60,916 nucleotides of DNA from Bernardetia sp. (GTDB lineage Bacteria > Bacteroidota > Bacteroidia > Cytophagales > Bernardetiaceae), in contig NZ_JAHDIG010000021.1 of the NCBI RefSeq assembly GCF_020630935.1, forward strand, positions 1-60,916, in the 5' to 3' direction. This document shows, piece after piece, positions 34,960 to 42,962 of this stretch. A model generated the notes under the pieces. That model was not told the origin of the DNA, ran no database searches, and saw nothing but the letters and a program-made list of their open reading frames with translations. Positions within the stretch are counted from its first letter, which is position 1. The number at the start of each line of letters is the position of its first letter. The position numbers and the translations under genes are program-made.

Positions 34960-34991
34960 CAAAGGTAGGAATGTTTTTTTATTTATCCAAA
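34960..34991 (-). promoter_or_regulatory. Bacteroidota promoter for the arg leader/operon
   Basis: On the minus strand TTTG (34991-34988) and TACCTTTG (34967-34960) are 20 bases apart, matching the Bacteroidota -33 TTTG and -7 TAnnTTTG boxes exactly. Transcription would start about 4-6 bases before the leader ATG, giving an almost leaderless mRNA. Confidence 0.75.
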
Positions 34992-35023
34992 AGCAATTTT
35001 TTAGAAAGTGGGATTTGATGTAA

Positions 35024-35098
35024 AAGTTGTTTTGAGAATAGAGATAATATTTATGGTCTGCTCTAATGAGACTGACCTTAATAAACTGAGGTCAAGAC
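35024..35098. repeat. Intergenic element, family B copy 2
   Basis: AAGTTGTTTTGAGA, then CTGCTCTAATGAGACTGACC (35058-35077), then an AATAAA..GAGGTCAAGAC segment parallel the element at 5048-5196 in the same order. The right inverted end is not seen, so this copy may be truncated. It lies between the arg promoter and leuS. Confidence 0.5.
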
Positions 35099-35134
35099 AA
35101 AAAAATAGGTCAGAAAATGAATTTCTGACCTATT
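35097..35134 (-). terminator. Intrinsic terminator after leuS
   Basis: AATAGGTCAGAAA (35104-35116) and TTTCTGACCTATT (35122-35134) pair perfectly around five bases; on the minus strand a T run follows. It starts 10 bases after the leuS stop. Confidence 0.85.
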
Positions 35135-35143
35135 ATAAAATAA

Positions 35144-38038
35144 TTAAATCACAATATTAACAATCTTCTTAGGGACTAAAATAAAACGCTTTGGTGTTTT
35201 GCCTTCTAGCCATTTTTGTACGACTTCGGTAGCCAACACTTGCTTTTCTATGTCTTCCTCCGGTGTATCTAAAGCAAAAGACATTTTTGAGCGCACCTTG
35301 CCATTGATAGAAATTGGATATTCAAACTCACTTTCTTTCAAATACTCTTCGTTGTAGTTTGGATATTCAGCTTTTATGATAGATGTATTTTTTTCTAAAG
35401 CAACGTGCCAAAGCTCTTCCGTGATGTGTGGAGCAAAAGATGAAAGAACGACCAAAAATGGCTCTAAGATTTCTTTCTTATGGCACTTCATTGAAGTTAG
35501 TTCGTTGGCACAAATCATAAACGTACTCACACACGTATTCATTGAAAGGCGTTCGATGTCTTCGCTTACCTTTTTGATGGTTTTGTGAAGTGTTTTGAAC
35601 TCGTCTTTTGTTGGTTTTTCATCATTTAAAGCCAAATCGCCATTATCGTGGTAGAAAAGTCTCCACACTTTACGTAAAAACTTCTGTACACCATCAATTC
35701 CACTTGTATCCCACGGTTTAGAATATTCTAAAGGCCCAAGGAACATCTCATACAAACGAAGCGCATCGGCACTGTATTCTGAAACTACATCGTCTGGATT
35801 GACAACGTTGTGAAGACGTTTCGACATTTTTTCTACTTGCGAACCACAAATAAATGTACCGTTTTCCTCTTTTATAAACTCTGCATTTTCTGTCTCTGGT
35901 CTGAATTTTTGATATTTTGCAATATCCAAAACATCATCTTTTACCATACTAACAGGAACATGAAGAGGTGTAATATTAACTTCTGTGTGTGCTGGAATTG
36001 CTTCGTGTCCTGCAATCTGATTGATGCCTTCTACTTTCTCAGCATCAGATTTGAGTTTTTTGATTTGCTTATAAATTCCTTCGCTCAAATAAACTTGGAA
36101 ACCATTAATTCTATAAATCAAAGATGATTTTCCTTGAATCATTCCTTGATTAACTAACTTTTTAAACGGTTCATCAAAATTTAAAAAGCCTTTATCGTGT
36201 AAAAACTTCGTCCAAAAACGAGAATACAATAAGTGTCCTACGGCGTGTTCTGCGCCACCTACATATACATCTACTTGATTCCAGTAATCAACAGCTTCTT
36301 TGGAAGCAAAAACACGCATATTTTGAGGGTCAGTATAACGTAAGAAATACCAAGAAGAACCTGCCCACCCCGGCATTGTCGTGAGTTCATAAGGATATTT
36401 GCCTTGATAGTTGAAGGCTTCTGCACGTCCCAAAGGAGGTTCTCCTTCTGCCGTTGGGCGATAACTATCCACTTCGGGAAGCATTAAAGGCAATTCAGAA
36501 TCTGGAAGCGAATGAGGAATACCCTCTTTGTAATAAATTGGAATTGGTTCTCCCCAATATCTCTGACGACCAAAAGCAGCATCACGTAATCTAAAATTTA
36601 CTTTTCCTGTGCCTGCTTTTTTCTCTTCTAATTTTTTAATTGCTGCTTGAATTGCTTCTTTGATAGACATTCCGTTGAGGAAATCAGAGTTTACTATTGT
36701 ACCTTCTTTTTCTGTGTAGGCTTCTTCTATTTTTCCGTTTTCGTCCGTTTTTGTCTCTTCAATCACTTTAACGATTTCCAAACCAAAATGAGTAGCAAAA
36801 CGAAAATCACGCTCATCAGAGGAAGGAACACCCATCACAACGCCTGTGCCATAGCCAGAAAGTACATAATCTGCCACCCAAATAGGCGTTCTTTTTCCAG
36901 AAATAGGATTGATAACATAACTTCCTGTAAAGACACCTGAAACTGTTTTTACTTCGGCTTGGCGTTCACGCTCCGAACGGTTTTTGGCATAACTTACATA
37001 ATTTGCTACGGCTGCTTTTTGCTCGCTTGTCGTAAGCTCATCTATAATTTCAAGTTCTGGCGCAAGGGCAATATACGTAACTCCGTAAATTGTGTCTGGG
37101 CGAGTAGTGAAGGCAGTAAGTTCTGTTAGTTCCTCACTTTTATTATTTGCTGGGTTTTCTTCAATTTGGAAACTAAGCTCTGCTCCATACGATTTTCCAA
37201 TCCAATTTCTTTGCATTTCTTTGAGCGCATCCGACCAATCTACTTCGTCCAAACCTTTGAGCAAACGGTCGGCATACGCCGTAGTACGCATCATCCATTG
37301 AGGCATTTTTTTTCTTTCGACAGGAAAACCTCCACGTTCTGAAAGTCCGTCCTTTATTTCATCGTGTGCTAATACAGAACCTAGTTCTGCACACCAGTTT
37401 ACAATCGCTTCTGACTTATACGCCAAACGATATTTTAAAAGAATATCAGACTGTTCTTTTTCTGAAAAACCTTTCCATTCTTCTGCTGTAAATGAAGGTG
37501 TATCCTCATCACAAGCTGCATCTACTTTTTCATTGCCGTTTTGCTCAAAAAGTGTGATAAGTTTTTGGATTTCTTCTGCTCTATCTGTTTCGTTATTATA
37601 AAATGATTCAAAAAGCTGCTTGAAAATCCACTGTGTCCAACGGTAATAATCTGGATTAGAAGTACGAACTTCTCTTGACCAATCAAATGAAAAACCAATT
37701 TTGTTAAACTGTGATTTGAAGGTCTGAATATTTTGCGCTGTCGTGATAGCTGGATGTTGCCCTGTTTCGATAGCATACTGCTCGGCAGGCAAACCAAATG
37801 AATCAAAACCCATTGGATGAAGGACATTAAATCCTTTTTGGCGTTTGAAACGACTCAAAATATCAGAGGCGATATAACCAAGTGGGTGTCCGACGTGTAA
37901 TCCTGCTCCAGAAGGATAAGGAAACATATCTAAGACATAATATTTTGGTTTTGTCTTGTCATTCTCAACTTTATAGACTTCATTTTCTTCCCATTTAAGT
38001 TGCCATTTGGGCTCTATGAAACGTGGATTATATTCCAT
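35144..38038 (-). CDS. leuS: Leucyl-tRNA synthetase
   Basis: The 964-residue class I synthetase has the HIGH motif as HVGH in PYPSGAGLHVGHPLGY (about 41-56) and the KMSKS motif as KMSKR. The editing (CP1) domain with TTRPDTIYG lies between them. It is longer than the E. coli enzyme (860), with extra insertions around residues 150-190 and 650-700, as often seen in Bacteroidota. TACCTTTG at 38115-38108 on the minus strand may be its -7 box. Confidence 0.97.
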   Translation of the reverse strand: MEYNPRFIEPKWQLKWEENEVYKVENDKTKPKYYVLDMFPYPSGAGLHVGHPLGYIASDILSRFKRQKGFNVLHPMGFDSFGLPAEQYAIETGQHPAITTAQNIQTFKSQFNKIGFSFDWSREVRTSNPDYYRWTQWIFKQLFESFYNNETDRAEEIQKLITLFEQNGNEKVDAACDEDTPSFTAEEWKGFSEKEQSDILLKYRLAYKSEAIVNWCAELGSVLAHDEIKDGLSERGGFPVERKKMPQWMMRTTAYADRLLKGLDEVDWSDALKEMQRNWIGKSYGAELSFQIEENPANNKSEELTELTAFTTRPDTIYGVTYIALAPELEIIDELTTSEQKAAVANYVSYAKNRSERERQAEVKTVSGVFTGSYVINPISGKRTPIWVADYVLSGYGTGVVMGVPSSDERDFRFATHFGLEIVKVIEETKTDENGKIEEAYTEKEGTIVNSDFLNGMSIKEAIQAAIKKLEEKKAGTGKVNFRLRDAAFGRQRYWGEPIPIYYKEGIPHSLPDSELPLMLPEVDSYRPTAEGEPPLGRAEAFNYQGKYPYELTTMPGWAGSSWYFLRYTDPQNMRVFASKEAVDYWNQVDVYVGGAEHAVGHLLYSRFWTKFLHDKGFLNFDEPFKKLVNQGMIQGKSSLIYRINGFQVYLSEGIYKQIKKLKSDAEKVEGINQIAGHEAIPAHTEVNITPLHVPVSMVKDDVLDIAKYQKFRPETENAEFIKEENGTFICGSQVEKMSKRLHNVVNPDDVVSEYSADALRLYEMFLGPLEYSKPWDTSGIDGVQKFLRKVWRLFYHDNGDLALNDEKPTKDEFKTLHKTIKKVSEDIERLSMNTCVSTFMICANELTSMKCHKKEILEPFLVVLSSFAPHITEELWHVALEKNTSIIKAEYPNYNEEYLKESEFEYPISINGKVRSKMSFALDTPEEDIEKQVLATEVVQKWLEGKTPKRFILVPKKIVNIVI

Positions 38039-38142
38039 TGGTAGCGTATTTTTACTTGTTTGTTTCTAATTTTCTGTAAGCCAAAGGTTTTTTGACCAAT
38101 AATAGTTCAAAGGTACTAAGATTTCTTAACATAATAATTTTA

Positions 38143-38429
38143 GGTGTACGACAAATTTTCCTGTTTACAAAACACTCAATATTTTGTTGGCTGCAACTCT
38201 ACTTTTCGTGCTGTTTTATTCTATCCAACAGAACTTTGCTCTGCAACTTGTGTTTTACATAAAAGCTAATAAAAATGTATTTTCTATGATAGAAAGTAAA
38301 GTAAAAAGTTACAGCGCAACATCATATTTCTAGAATTGATCACCCTAGTTTACTTTAAGATTTGCAACACAACGAAATATAAAAGCTATTTTTTTGATAT
38401 AAAAAAAAAGGGGATTTTTGTCGTACACC
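38143..38429. mobile_element. Possible MITE or insertion-sequence remnant
   Basis: GGTGTACGACAAA (38143-38155) and its exact reverse complement (38417-38429) bracket 287 AT-rich bases, and similarity runs a few bases further inward (TTTTCC against ATCCCC). No transposase frame lies inside, and no clear target duplication was found. A miniature inverted-repeat element fits best. Confidence 0.45.
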
Positions 38430-38475
38430 CATTATTTTTTATTAGGCTCAAACTTTTTTTAAAAAATGCTACTAT

Positions 38476-38510
38476 AAAAAAAGAGACTGACCTCTTCGGA
38501 CAGCCTCTTT
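38476..38510 (-). terminator. Intrinsic terminator after the GG-leader peptide gene
   Basis: Minus-strand arms AAAGAGGCTG (38510-38501) and CAGTCTCTTT (38489-38480) pair over 10 bp with one G-T pair and end in a T run. It lies 30 bases past the stop of the 54-residue peptide gene. Confidence 0.8.
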
Positions 38511-38539
38511 ACAATTGAAATGATTATGAGAGTATTTTC

Positions 38540-38704
38540 TTAACAACACTCAGCATCTAGTCCTGTTGGTTGTTGAAAATAGTGTCCTCCTTTTGGACAT
38601 ATGTAATGCCAACAGTCAGGATTGTTTACATTTCCTCCTTTTATTTTTTTTTCTTTTGCTGTTGATATAGCAAATTTTCCGAATTTTTTCTTAAGATTTT
38701 TCAT
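38540..38704 (-). CDS. Double-glycine-leader, cysteine-rich small peptide (possible bacteriocin/RiPP precursor)
   Basis: The 54-codon gene encodes a basic leader MKNLKKKFGKFAISTAKEKK then IKGG, followed by a 30-residue core with four cysteines (Cys31, Cys36, Cys53, Cys54) and a C-terminal Cys-Cys. The IxGG ending with Ile at -4 is typical of double-glycine leaders cut by C39-peptidase ABC exporters; Bacteroidota carry many such secreted precursors. It has its own terminator and lies alone between leuS and a hydrolase gene. No exporter or modifying enzyme is in the window. Codons were checked individually; its function is inference. Confidence 0.65.
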   Translation of the reverse strand: MKNLKKKFGKFAISTAKEKKIKGGNVNNPDCWHYICPKGGHYFQQPTGLDAECC

Positions 38705-38830
38705 TATAGAAAAAGTTGTAAATTAATAATTTGATAAAAATTGTCTTTATTTAGACATTGTAATATTACTACATATAATCACAATATCAAAAATTAAATG
38801 TACCTTTTTTTAATTTTAACAAAATTAAAG

Positions 38831-39631
38831 TTATACATTATTACTCTTTTTAAACTGAACGCCCATTTTTTTTGCTCTCTTGTAAATAGGCTCTCCCAAA
38901 TGCCCCATATTTGGAATATCAGACATGCAATCTTCCAAGACGATTACTTTTTTAGCAAGTTCTGGTGCATTATCTAAGATTTGTTTTAGACTTGTAGCGA
39001 CACAGTGTGATTTGGCCTGTCCTGCTAAATAGACATTTTCATACTGATTTAAAGAGTCTAAAAGTGATTGATTGAGCTGTGTTTCTGGTCGGTTGGAGAC
39101 AGGAATTTGTGCTTGAAAAATACCAAAGTGTTCAGTAAGTGGATATGTTCCCTTCGTAACAGCTTTATATTGTTTATACTTGCCTTGTTCTTTATTTATG
39201 GTTATCCATTTTTGGAGAGCTTCTGAAAGTGTTTCATCTAGTGCAGCTCCTTTCGAACCAATTAAGCAATGATGCGTCCAAATAAAATGAGGAAATTCGC
39301 CTTGTGCTTCTAGTTTTTTTAGATATTCTTTTGTTTCATTTTCATAGAAATTAGGAATCCATTTGCCTTCCTCTACCTCTTTTAATGTAATTTGAGTAAA
39401 TGGATTAGGTGGGTTGCCATCTCTGTCTCTCCAAAAAGAAGGATGTGAAATATCATTTACTGGGTGGCTGTCTAGCGTTACGCAAATGTGATTAAGTTCA
39501 GTTGCATTTTTTGTAATAAAATCTGAAAGACGTTCAATATCGTGTTCGGCATCTTGAACATATAAAGCTCCATCAGGATTACAAAAGTCGTATTGTGCAT
39601 CAATTATGAGAAGGGCATTTTTATTTTCCAT
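38831..39631 (-). CDS. Isochorismatase-family cysteine hydrolase (nicotinamidase-like)
   Basis: The 266-residue enzyme has the family's catalytic Asp in LLIIDAQYDF (about 8-17), a metal-type motif LDSHPVNDISH (about 53-63) and the nucleophile cysteine in AGQAKSHCVATS (about 219). A nicotinamidase or related amidase acting in the cytoplasm is likely, but the substrate cannot be settled. It is somewhat longer than typical PncA (about 210), with an added middle region. Confidence 0.85.
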   Translation of the reverse strand: MENKNALLIIDAQYDFCNPDGALYVQDAEHDIERLSDFITKNATELNHICVTLDSHPVNDISHPSFWRDRDGNPPNPFTQITLKEVEEGKWIPNFYENETKEYLKKLEAQGEFPHFIWTHHCLIGSKGAALDETLSEALQKWITINKEQGKYKQYKAVTKGTYPLTEHFGIFQAQIPVSNRPETQLNQSLLDSLNQYENVYLAGQAKSHCVATSLKQILDNAPELAKKVIVLEDCMSDIPNMGHLGEPIYKRAKKMGVQFKKSNNV

Positions 39632-39819
39632 TATTTTTATAGTTTAAATATTGTTTGTAAAGACACAGACAATGGCTAATTTGAGGTAAACTTATTAGGG
39701 ATAACGTAAAAAATACACTAAGGTTTGTTTTTTGCCAAAATTTCTCAATAAAATTAGTTTTTTAGTCTAATTGTATGATTTTTGAACTAATTTTTATAAT
39801 AAAATAAAGTTATTTATTG

Positions 39820-39846
39820 GTCGTTGGTGGGGACATCAACAACGGC
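39820..39846. repeat. Dispersed palindrome, family A subtype 1
   Basis: GTCGTTGGTGGGGACATCAA followed by CAACGGC is a decayed copy of the GTTGTCGGTG hairpin. A weaker half copy lies at 39657-39677. It stands 32 bases before the small lipoprotein gene. Confidence 0.65.
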
Positions 39847-39878
39847 AAGTATTAGCAATATCAAAAAAATAAAATTCC

Positions 39879-40211
39879 ATGAAATTTCAGCCTTCGTCTT
39901 TCCTCATTTTTTTTAGAAAAAATTTCTCTTTTTTATTATTACTCGTTTCGTTATTTCTTTTTACTGGAAGTATAACTTCATGCAGAAGCAATAAACAACA
40001 AGACCAAGCCAGTGAACAGCAAGGAAAGAAGAAAAAGAAAGCTAAAAAATGTCCTGACCCAACTTGTAAAGTCAGAATGTCGCACTATCACGAAGGTTCA
40101 AAGTTTAAGGGCAAACGAGGAAACTTTTTTATACGTCTTTTCACGCCAAAAGAATCAAAATACGGACAAGGAAGACACAGAAATCATGGTTGGAAATCTG
40201 GAAAGAAATAA
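39879..40211 (+). CDS. Small basic lipoprotein
   Basis: The 110-residue protein has a hydrophobic leader ending FTGSITSC, a good lipoprotein site. A Lys-rich linker follows, then KCPDPTCKVRMSHYHEG with two cysteines and two histidines, and a basic Arg/Lys-rich tail. Similar short lipoproteins with a CPDPxCxVRM motif occur in Cytophagales, without a known role. It converges on the alkyltransferase-like gene, one base away. Confidence 0.75.
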   Translation: MKFQPSSFLIFFRKNFSFLLLLVSLFLFTGSITSCRSNKQQDQASEQQGKKKKKAKKCPDPTCKVRMSHYHEGSKFKGKRGNFFIRLFTPKESKYGQGRHRNHGWKSGKK

Positions 40212-40212
40212 G

Positions 40213-40554
40213 TTATAAAAGTTCAGTTTGTGGATTCCAAAATATACTTTCAAAGTCTTGAATTTGGTCATTTTCTACTTTTATATTTTCAGTTTCTAAG
40301 AGTTCCTGCATTTTGGTAGGCGTTTCAAAATGATGTCTGCCTGTCAGCAGTCCATTGCGATTGACGACTCTATGTGCAGGAATTTTAATATTTCGCTCCT
40401 CATTGATTTTGACACAGTTATTCATTACCCAACCGACCATTCTTGCACCTCGTGTGTGTCCTAAAAACTTTGCAATTGCTCCATAAGACGTTACTCGCCC
40501 TTTAGGAATTTGCAATACTACATCAATTACATCACTTTGAAAAGTAGATTTCAT
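40213..40554 (-). CDS. Alkyltransferase-like (ATL) protein, MGMT family without catalytic Cys
   Basis: The 113-residue protein is the DNA-binding domain of O6-alkylguanine-DNA alkyltransferases. Where the enzyme has PCHR, this one has PAHR (IPAHRVVNRNG), so it cannot accept an alkyl group. ATL proteins bind O6-alkylguanine and hand it to nucleotide-excision repair. The uvrB gene is 2.4 kb away, but on the other strand, so any link is only functional. The C-terminal extension after residue 85 is longer than in short ATLs. Confidence 0.9.
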   Translation of the reverse strand: MKSTFQSDVIDVVLQIPKGRVTSYGAIAKFLGHTRGARMVGWVMNNCVKINEERNIKIPAHRVVNRNGLLTGRHHFETPTKMQELLETENIKVENDQIQDFESIFWNPQTELL

Positions 40555-40565
40555 TATGTTGTTTT

Positions 40566-42680
40566 TTAGCTAAAACTAATTCCTGCATCAAGCACTTTTT
40601 GAGGACGAGTACGAACTCTTGAATCCGTAGCATCAGCTACAATCGTCTGAATAACACGTCTTTCATCAATATTTTTTAGTGCTGCTAGTGAAGTAATTCC
40701 TGTCTGGCGAGCTACTTTTTCTATGGCAGGTGCAAAAATACGCAATGCTCCTGTAAGCCCTTGATTAACAGCTAAATCTATCAAGACAGTTATTCCTGCT
40801 GCTGAATTGATGAAGTCAGTTACAGGCTCACGGTTTACAGAAACTCCATTTGCATTCAATGAAATTTTAGCTCTCAAGGCTGGTTTTACATACTCTTGTA
40901 CGGCTGCCAATACTTGCAATTTTGCTACTTCTATATTTTGTCCTGCTCTCACAAACACTCCATGCAAGACTTTATCGGCACGAATATATTTTTCTGCATC
41001 TGTTCCTACATAACGCTTGCCATCTGGAGTAAAAACTACCATACTAGCAGGTTCGTATTTGTCATTTTTGTATGTGTATTCTACATCAATACCAAATCTT
41101 CCAAAGGCTTCCTCAAAGAGTGATGGGTTTCGGTCTTTGATAAGAGCCATCATATTTGGGAATGTTCCTCCTCCTGTTTCTCCAGCAAACTGTATAAATC
41201 CGAAAGAGAAAGCAGCTTTATCGTAGCTATTGATAGCATCAAATTTGCCTTCATTTTTAGAAACAAACTCTAAGGCTTCAGCTAGTTGACGAGAAAGTCC
41301 AACGCTTTCATAATACGAAGCTGGAATATCATGAACCACTGTACCTGAATAAGATATTCCGTACGGATAGACACTATAATTACTTCTAACAAAATTGGAA
41401 AAACTAACTCTTTCTAAGTTGCCTCTATGGTCTTTATAGGTAATATTGTAAGTAGTATGTTCTCTGAGAAGTTTGTAGGTAACATCATTTGGATTTATAA
41501 GTCCTCTGGAATAGCCAGATGCACCAATCAGACTAGATTTACTAGCCCACCAATCAATTTTATTTCTTTGTTGGAATCTATCAATAGCTGAAATAGTTGC
41601 TTGAATCTGCGAAAGACCAGCCACAGAAGTCATATAATCTAACTGAACAAAACGGCGTTGCACTTTCTCTACATCTGCTTGACGGTTTGCTCCACCACGT
41701 CCAACACTTGCAGAAAGTCCAGAACCAAAAATCTGAACGCCATTTATTGCATCAAGATTGATAACTGCTTTTTTATTTTGTTCGTATTTTGAGAAGTTTC
41801 CTGTTTCAGATACAGAAGAAGAAGAATCGCTCTTTCCACTTCCAATACTTGTATCTACATTGCTGCTACTACCTGAACTGTTTGAAGAAGAAGAGCCATA
41901 ATTTGTTGTTTTAACTTCTTTCGTTATCATAAGACGCTGCCCAAGAGAGAGTGCATTTGAGCTAAGTCCGTTACTTTCCTTTATATCTTGAACCGAAACA
42001 TTATACGCCATTGCAATACGATAAAGCGAATCTCCAGCCACCACAGTATGATAAATAATTTTTGGTTGTGCTTGTGTAGGCTGTGGATTAGAAACTGGAG
42101 CAGCACTAGAAGCAACTTCTGGTTTTTCCTCTAAGTAAAGCATCTGACCAATACGCAGAATATTACTTGTTAGATTATTAATGCTTTTAATATCCTGCAC
42201 TGAAACACCTACTTTTTGTGAAACTCTCCACATACTGTCTCCTGCTTGTACCACATAACTCGGACGAGGTGTAAAAACTGGAGCTTGTACGACTGTTGGT
42301 GAATTGGTTTGAATGGTTGGTGTAGGTGTTACAAACGAACTTCCACCACTTATTTTTAGTTGCTGCCCAAGAGAAAGCGCATTTGAAGTAAGATTATTTA
42401 AAGCCTTTATTTCATTGACAGAAACATTATGCTTGGTGGCAATTCTCCATAGCGAATCTCCTGCTTGTACAGTATAATAGGTAGCATTTGGAGAGGAAGC
42501 AACAGCCGTATTCCCTCCAGAATAGACAGGAGCAGATACACTAACTTGTAAACGTTGTCCTAAGGATAGGCTAGAGTCTGTCATGTTGTTGAGCCTACGA
42601 ATATCATCTACTGAAATTTGATATTGCCTAGAAATTCCCCAAAGTGTGTCGCCACTCTGTACTGTGTGATAAGTTGCCAT
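40566..42680 (-). CDS. Four-LysM protein with peptidoglycan-binding-like and lysozyme-like C-terminal region
   Basis: Four LysM repeats occupy about residues 3-47, 68-112, 140-184 and 208-252, each with a GDSLWRI-like core and separated by Ser/Thr/Pro linkers. A segment SVGRGGANRQADVEKVQRRF (about 322-341) resembles a peptidoglycan-binding module. The region about 460-500 (SKNEGKFDAINSYDKAAFSF, then GFIQF) suggests a lysozyme-like active site with Glu. No signal peptide is present: LysM starts at residue 3. It may need a non-classical export route. The hydrolase function is inferred. Confidence 0.8.
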   Translation of the reverse strand: MATYHTVQSGDTLWGISRQYQISVDDIRRLNNMTDSSLSLGQRLQVSVSAPVYSGGNTAVASSPNATYYTVQAGDSLWRIATKHNVSVNEIKALNNLTSNALSLGQQLKISGGSSFVTPTPTIQTNSPTVVQAPVFTPRPSYVVQAGDSMWRVSQKVGVSVQDIKSINNLTSNILRIGQMLYLEEKPEVASSAAPVSNPQPTQAQPKIIYHTVVAGDSLYRIAMAYNVSVQDIKESNGLSSNALSLGQRLMITKEVKTTNYGSSSSNSSGSSSNVDTSIGSGKSDSSSSVSETGNFSKYEQNKKAVINLDAINGVQIFGSGLSASVGRGGANRQADVEKVQRRFVQLDYMTSVAGLSQIQATISAIDRFQQRNKIDWWASKSSLIGASGYSRGLINPNDVTYKLLREHTTYNITYKDHRGNLERVSFSNFVRSNYSVYPYGISYSGTVVHDIPASYYESVGLSRQLAEALEFVSKNEGKFDAINSYDKAAFSFGFIQFAGETGGGTFPNMMALIKDRNPSLFEEAFGRFGIDVEYTYKNDKYEPASMVVFTPDGKRYVGTDAEKYIRADKVLHGVFVRAGQNIEVAKLQVLAAVQEYVKPALRAKISLNANGVSVNREPVTDFINSAAGITVLIDLAVNQGLTGALRIFAPAIEKVARQTGITSLAALKNIDERRVIQTIVADATDSRVRTRPQKVLDAGISFS

Positions 42681-42962
42681 ACAAAAATAATGTGGTGCTT
42701 AAAAAATAGGAGCTTTATCAACTCTAGTGGTAAGATACATATTTTTTTGTTTTTTGGGAATAGAAAATTAAAAACTTTGTTTTTTTCCAACGATTGACAA
42801 CCACTTAAACTTTAAAGTTGATATTAAGCCTTCTAATTTTTTAACTATTCCAAAAAACATTTTCCTTTGAGTTAGTTATCTTTGTTTAGACTAAAAAAAA
42901 TATTCTATTGGTTACTGGTAACTGTTTACTAATGACTGAATAATGATAACTGAAGACTGAAA

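Larger units (their letters stand above)
38039..38539. other. Gene-free stretch between leuS and the small peptide gene
   Basis: The 501-base stretch holds the leuS upstream region, a 287-base unit with inverted ends (listed as a possible MITE) and the terminator of the small peptide gene. The open frame at 38336-38518 on the plus strand crosses the right inverted end and looks like no known protein, so I do not call it a gene. Confidence 0.6.

Noticed and set aside
38039-38140. T-box or Leu leader peptide upstream of leuS
   Set aside because: No T-box core, no specifier-like hairpin and no Leu-rich short frame; T-boxes are also not expected in Bacteroidota.
38336-38518. 60-codon plus-strand frame between leuS and the small peptide gene
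   Set aside because: It crosses the right inverted end of the candidate MITE and the minus-strand terminator, and its product looks random.
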